NCBI RefSeq assembly: GCF_001648775.1
Contig: NZ_LVEJ01000029.1
Coordinates: 1 to 64,000, forward strand
DNA: 64,000 nt
Reading direction: 5' to 3'
Source: Pseudomonas fluorescens
GTDB taxonomy: Bacteria; Pseudomonadota; Gammaproteobacteria; Pseudomonadales; Pseudomonadaceae
In this document: positions 60,810-64,000 of the stretch, piece after piece
How the letters are laid out: every line of letters begins with the position of its first letter
Position numbering within the stretch: position 1 is the first letter of the stretch
The notes under the pieces: model-generated
Database searches by the model: none
Told to the model about the DNA's origin: nothing
Seen by the model: only the letters and a program-made list of their open reading frames with translations
Program-made: the position numbers and the translations under genes

Positions 60810-61712
60810 ATGCACATATTGCTGACCGGCGGTACTGGTTTGATCGGACGTCAGCTCTGCCGGCACTGGTCAGGGCAGGGGCATCGGCTGACCGTGTGGA
60901 GTCGCAAGCCGGAAAAAGTCGCGAAAATCTGCGGTGCGCAGGTGCGTGGAATTGCACGTCTGGAAGATCTCGGCGAGGAAGCTGTCGACGTCATCGTCAA
61001 CCTTGCCGGCGCACCGATTGCCGATCGGCCGTGGACCCATCGGCGCAAAGCGTTGCTGTGGAGCAGTCGCATCAAACTGACGGAGACGTTGTTGGCCTGG
61101 CTCGAAACTCGCGCGCAAAAACCTTCGCTGTTGATCTCCGGTTCGGCGATTGGTTGGTACGGCGATGGCGGCGAGCGTGAACTGACGGAAGACTCGCCGC
61201 CGGTAATCGACGACTTCGCCAGTCAGTTGTGCATCGCCTGGGAAGAGACCGCACTGCGCGCCGAAGCGCAGGGCATTCGTGTGGTGCTGGTGCGAACCGG
61301 TCTGGTGCTGTCGGCTGAGGGCGGCTTTTTGTCGCGGTTGTTGCTGCCGTTCAAACTCGGGCTTGGCGGGCCTTTGGGCAATGGTCGGCAGTGGATGCCG
61401 TGGATTCATATCAACGATCAAATCGCCCTGATTGATTTTCTTCTGCACCGGGATCAGGCCAGTGGTCCTTATAATGCGTGCGCGCCACAACCGGTGCGCA
61501 ATCGCGAATTTGCCAAAACGCTGGGCAGCGTGTTGCACCGCCCGGCGTTCATGCCGATGCCGACCCTGGCACTGAAGGTCGGCCTCGGTGAGATGTCTTT
61601 GTTGTTGCTTGGCGGCCAGAAGGCCATGCCGGCACGCTTGCTGGAAGCGGGTTTCACTTTCCAGTTCACGGATTTACGCGCGGCTCTGGATGATCTCTCC
61701 AGCCGCCTCTGA
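60810..61712 (+). CDS. TIGR01777-family NAD(P)-binding epimerase-like protein (YfcH)
   Basis: 300 residues with an N-terminal Rossmann motif, LLTGGTGLIGRQLCR (about residues 4-18). The atypical active-site region SGSAIGWYGDGGERELTE and the C-terminal DUF1731-like tail (KAMPARLLEAGFTFQFTDLR) mark the family (YfcH; sometimes called SulA homolog). The reaction is unknown. It is followed by hemH after 13 bp on the same strand, a pairing seen in other pseudomonads. It is divergent from the renalase-like gene and may share light control. Confidence 0.9.
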   Translation: MHILLTGGTGLIGRQLCRHWSGQGHRLTVWSRKPEKVAKICGAQVRGIARLEDLGEEAVDVIVNLAGAPIADRPWTHRRKALLWSSRIKLTETLLAWLETRAQKPSLLISGSAIGWYGDGGERELTEDSPPVIDDFASQLCIAWEETALRAEAQGIRVVLVRTGLVLSAEGGFLSRLLLPFKLGLGGPLGNGRQWMPWIHINDQIALIDFLLHRDQASGPYNACAPQPVRNREFAKTLGSVLHRPAFMPMPTLALKVGLGEMSLLLLGGQKAMPARLLEAGFTFQFTDLRAALDDLSSRL

Positions 61713-61725
61713 AATAGGACGTTGC

Positions 61726-62751
61726 ATGACCGATCACGCCTTGCTTCTGGTCAACCTGGGTTCCCCGGCCTCAACCTCAGTGGCCGATGTGCGCAGCTAC
61801 CTCAATCAATTCCTGATGGACCCGTACGTGATCGACCTGCCGTGGCCGGTGCGGCGTCTGCTGGTGTCGCTGATCCTGATCAAGCGCCCGGAGCAATCGG
61901 CCCACGCCTATGCATCGATCTGGTGGGACGAGGGTTCACCGCTGGTGGTGCTCAGTCGTCGCCTGCAACAGCAGATGACCTCGCAGTGGACCCACGGCCC
62001 GGTGGAACTGGCGATGCGTTACGGCGAGCCGTCGATTGAAACCTGTTTGCGCAAGCTGGTGGCGGCGGGGCATACGCGCATTACGCTGGCGCCGCTGTAT
62101 CCACAGTTCGCCGACAGCACCACGACCACGGTGATCGAAGAAGCCCGGCGGGTGATTCGGCAGAACAAACTCGACGTGCAACTGTCGGTGCTGCAACCGT
62201 TTTACGATCAGCCGGAATACCTCGACGCGCTGGTTGAAAGTGCCCGACCGCATCTGCAGCAAGATTACGATCACTTGCTGTTGAGCTTCCACGGTTTGCC
62301 CGAGCGGCATCTGACCAAGCTCGATCCGACCGGCAATCATTGCTTCAAGAGTGACGACTGCTGCAAGAACGCCTCGCCTGCTGTGTTGGCGACCTGTTAT
62401 CGCGCGCAATGCCTGCGCACAGCAGCGCTGTTCGCCGAGCGCATGGGCCTGCCGGATGGCAAATGGTCGGTGTCGTTTCAGTCGCGTCTGGGCCGGGCCA
62501 AGTGGATCGAGCCGTACACCGAAGCGCGGCTGGATGAGCTGGGTAAAAGCGGCGTGAAGAAGTTGCTGGTAATGTGCCCGGCGTTTGTTGCCGATTGCAT
62601 CGAAACGCTGGAAGAGATTGGTGATCGCGGCAAGGAACAGTTCCGCGAAGCGGGGGGCGAGGAATTGGTGCTGGTGCCGTGCCTGAACGACGACGTGCAA
62701 TGGGCGCAGGCCTTGGCAACCCTCTGCGAGCGAGCACCGCTGGCCCTCTAA
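61726..62751 (+). CDS. hemH: Ferrochelatase
   Basis: 341 residues from ATG 61726 with AGGA upstream. The catalytic His is in LLLSFHGLPERHL (about residue 189) and the conserved Glu in CPAFVADCIETLEEI. It inserts ferrous iron into protoporphyrin IX, the last step of haem synthesis. The CFKSDDCCKN segment has a cluster of cysteines; whether it holds iron-sulfur is not decided here. It follows the TIGR01777 gene by 13 bp, so the two probably form an operon. A REP pair follows. Confidence 0.96.
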   Translation: MTDHALLLVNLGSPASTSVADVRSYLNQFLMDPYVIDLPWPVRRLLVSLILIKRPEQSAHAYASIWWDEGSPLVVLSRRLQQQMTSQWTHGPVELAMRYGEPSIETCLRKLVAAGHTRITLAPLYPQFADSTTTTVIEEARRVIRQNKLDVQLSVLQPFYDQPEYLDALVESARPHLQQDYDHLLLSFHGLPERHLTKLDPTGNHCFKSDDCCKNASPAVLATCYRAQCLRTAALFAERMGLPDGKWSVSFQSRLGRAKWIEPYTEARLDELGKSGVKKLLVMCPAFVADCIETLEEIGDRGKEQFREAGGEELVLVPCLNDDVQWAQALATLCERAPLAL

Positions 62752-62762
62752 AAGCCAAAAGC

Positions 62763-62826
62763 TTCGCGAGCAGACTCGCTCCCACATTTGAATGCATTTC
62801 AATGTGGGAGCGAGCCTGCTCGCGAA
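62763..62826. repeat. REP pair (REPIN), short-spacer inward type
   Basis: TTCGCGAGCAGACTCGCTCC and TGTGGGAGCGAGCCTGCTCG are separated by a 16-base spacer that nearly matches that of the pair at 3719. It lies between convergent hemH and uraA-type genes. Confidence 0.9.
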
Positions 62827-62857
62827 TACTATCTGTCAGGCGATAAAGATCTAAAGG

Positions 62858-64000
62858 TTAGATCAGCGGCTCATCCGCCTTCTTGTTCTTCCAGCCATCA
62901 TTGCCCGGCAGGATCAGGTTCAGCGCAATCGCCACCACCGCGCACAGCGCGATGCCTTTGAGGCCGAAGTCGTCTGGACCGGTGCCAGTGCCGACCAGCA
63001 CACCGCCAATCCCGAACACTAACGTCACCGACACGATCACCAGATTGCGTGCTTCGCCCAGATCGATCTTGTGACGGATCAGGGTGTTCATCCCCACCGC
63101 TGCGATCGAGCCGAACAACAGGCACAGAATCCCGCCCATCACCGGCACTGGAATGCTTTGCAGCAGCGCGCCGAACTTGCCGATAAACGCCAGGGTGATG
63201 GCGAAGACCGCCGCCCAGGTCATGATTTTCGGGTTGTAGTTTTTGGTCAGCATCACTGCGCCAGTCACTTCGGCGTAAGTGGTGTTTGGCGGGCCGCCGA
63301 ACAGGCCGGCGGCGGTGGTGGCAATGCCGTCACCGAGCAGGGTGCGATGCAGGCCCGGCTTCTTCAGATAGTCACGACCGGTCACGCTACCCACGGCAAT
63401 CACGCCGCCGATGTGTTCAATCGCCGGGGCCAATGCCACCGGAACGATGAACAGAATCGCCTGCCAATTGAATTCCGGCGCGGTGAAATGTGGAATTGCA
63501 AACCAGGGCGCGGCGGCAATCTTCGCGGTGTCGACCACGCCGAAATAGAACGACATGGCAAAACCGACCAGCACACCGGAAATGATCGGCACCAGACGGA
63601 AGATGCCTTTACCGAACACCGCCACGATCAACGTGGTCAGCAGCGCTGGCATCGAGATCAGCATCGCGGTCTGGTAGTGGATCAGTTCAGAACCGTCGCC
63701 AGCCTTGCCCATCGCCATGTTCGCGGCAATCGGCGCCATGGCCAGGCCAATGGAAATGATCACCGGACCAATCACTACCGGCGGCAGCAAACGGTCGATG
63801 AAGCCCGTGCCTTTGATCTTCACGGCAAGGCCGAGGAAGGTGTAGACGAAACCGGCCGCCATCACGCCGCCCATGGTCGCAGCAAGGCCGAACTGGCCCT
63901 TGGCGAGAATGATCGGGGTGATGAAAGCGAAGCTCGACGCGAGAAACACCGGCACCTGACGCCCGGTGACGATCTGGAACAGGATCGTCCCCAGACCCGC
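62858..64000 (-). CDS. uraA: Uracil-xanthine permease (UraA/NCS2 family), partial at window end
   Basis: At least 380 residues, with the 5' end beyond the window; the frame is open to 64000, and the GTG at 63955 is an internal Val. It is a polytopic NCS2 carrier with about 12-14 segments. The family motif QLAAIEHIG-like sequence appears as ALAPAIEHIGGVIAVGSVTG, with NTTYAEVTGAVMLTKNYNPK in the following part. It imports uracil (or xanthine/uric acid) with protons. The gene upp for uracil phosphoribosyltransferase would be expected just outside, as in other pseudomonads. Confidence 0.92.
   Translation of the reverse strand, partial: AGLGTILFQIVTGRQVPVFLASSFAFITPIILAKGQFGLAATMGGVMAAGFVYTFLGLAVKIKGTGFIDRLLPPVVIGPVIISIGLAMAPIAANMAMGKAGDGSELIHYQTAMLISMPALLTTLIVAVFGKGIFRLVPIISGVLVGFAMSFYFGVVDTAKIAAAPWFAIPHFTAPEFNWQAILFIVPVALAPAIEHIGGVIAVGSVTGRDYLKKPGLHRTLLGDGIATTAAGLFGGPPNTTYAEVTGAVMLTKNYNPKIMTWAAVFAITLAFIGKFGALLQSIPVPVMGGILCLLFGSIAAVGMNTLIRHKIDLGEARNLVIVSVTLVFGIGGVLVGTGTGPDDFGLKGIALCAVVAIALNLILPGNDGWKNKKADEPLI

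Noticed and set aside
1..64000. CRISPR arrays, prophage or insertion sequences
   Set aside because: No regularly spaced direct repeats, transposase, integrase or phage structural genes were seen; the repeats present are REP pairs.

Overview
The window looks like chromosomal DNA of a Pseudomonas from the P. fluorescens group. Evidence is the GC-rich codon use, the abundant REP pairs built on GTGGGAGCGAGC/GCTCGCGA, and a gene order that, as I recall it, runs parallel to the P. aeruginosa PAO1 stretch PA4655-PA4692 (hemH, phr, murI-moeB-prmC-prfA-hemA, lolB-ispE-prs-rplY-pth-ychF, carbonic anhydrase, rimI, mksFEB). There is no phage, transposase, CRISPR array or rRNA.

Layout. 1-3.7 kb: a LetA/LetB-type (PqiA/MCE) envelope lipid-transport operon in which the LetA partner is split into two genes. 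3.9-8.7 kb (minus): the alternative condensin MksF-MksE-MksB. 8.9-11.4 kb: a RimI-linked gene, rimI, an acidic unknown and a beta-carbonic anhydrase. 11.4-37.8 kb: a more variable metabolic and sensory block. It holds a SET-domain protein, a secreted unknown next to a Tat-exported acid phosphatase, a nucleotidyltransferase antitoxin with a truncated HEPN partner, carboxylate and gluconate transporters, a soluble PAS chemoreceptor, gamma-glutamyltransferase, a DUF2817 protein, an XRE regulator with tRNA-Met, an amidase plus a polyamine-type ABC operon with a divergent LysR regulator, a membrane chemoreceptor and a fosmidomycin-type exporter. 37.9-49.7 kb: dense housekeeping. ychF, pth, rplY, prs, tRNA-Gln, ispE, lolB and a TPR lipoprotein are on the minus strand; hemA-prfA-prmC-moeB-murI form a tightly overlapping plus-strand operon. 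49.8-50.8 kb: pagL (lipid A deacylase) and a small cysteine-cluster protein.

50.8-60.7 kb (minus) is the most interesting region. It is a run of overlapping genes (YbgA-like, MerR/LitR-like regulator, photolyase, NTF2-like, SDR, FAD oxidase, DUF1365, cyclopropane-synthase-like methyltransferase, DUF2878), preceded by a second two-gene unit (renalase-like FAD oxidoreductase plus Trp-rich protein). Both units have the same 27-bp element, TTATAC-N12-TTGTAYA, about 45-70 bp before the first start codon, plus a second TGTACA dyad. I read this as a light-responsive regulon of a B12-domain-less (class II) LitR-type regulator that couples DNA photorepair to membrane fatty-acid modification. 60.8-64 kb: TIGR01777 epimerase, hemH, and a uracil/xanthine permease cut by the window end.

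Nine REP pairs sit just 3' of genes and, with a set of look-alike terminators, punctuate the window. Start codons were chosen by ribosome-binding site, overlap with neighbours and remembered family length. Functions are from recognition of family motifs, without any search.
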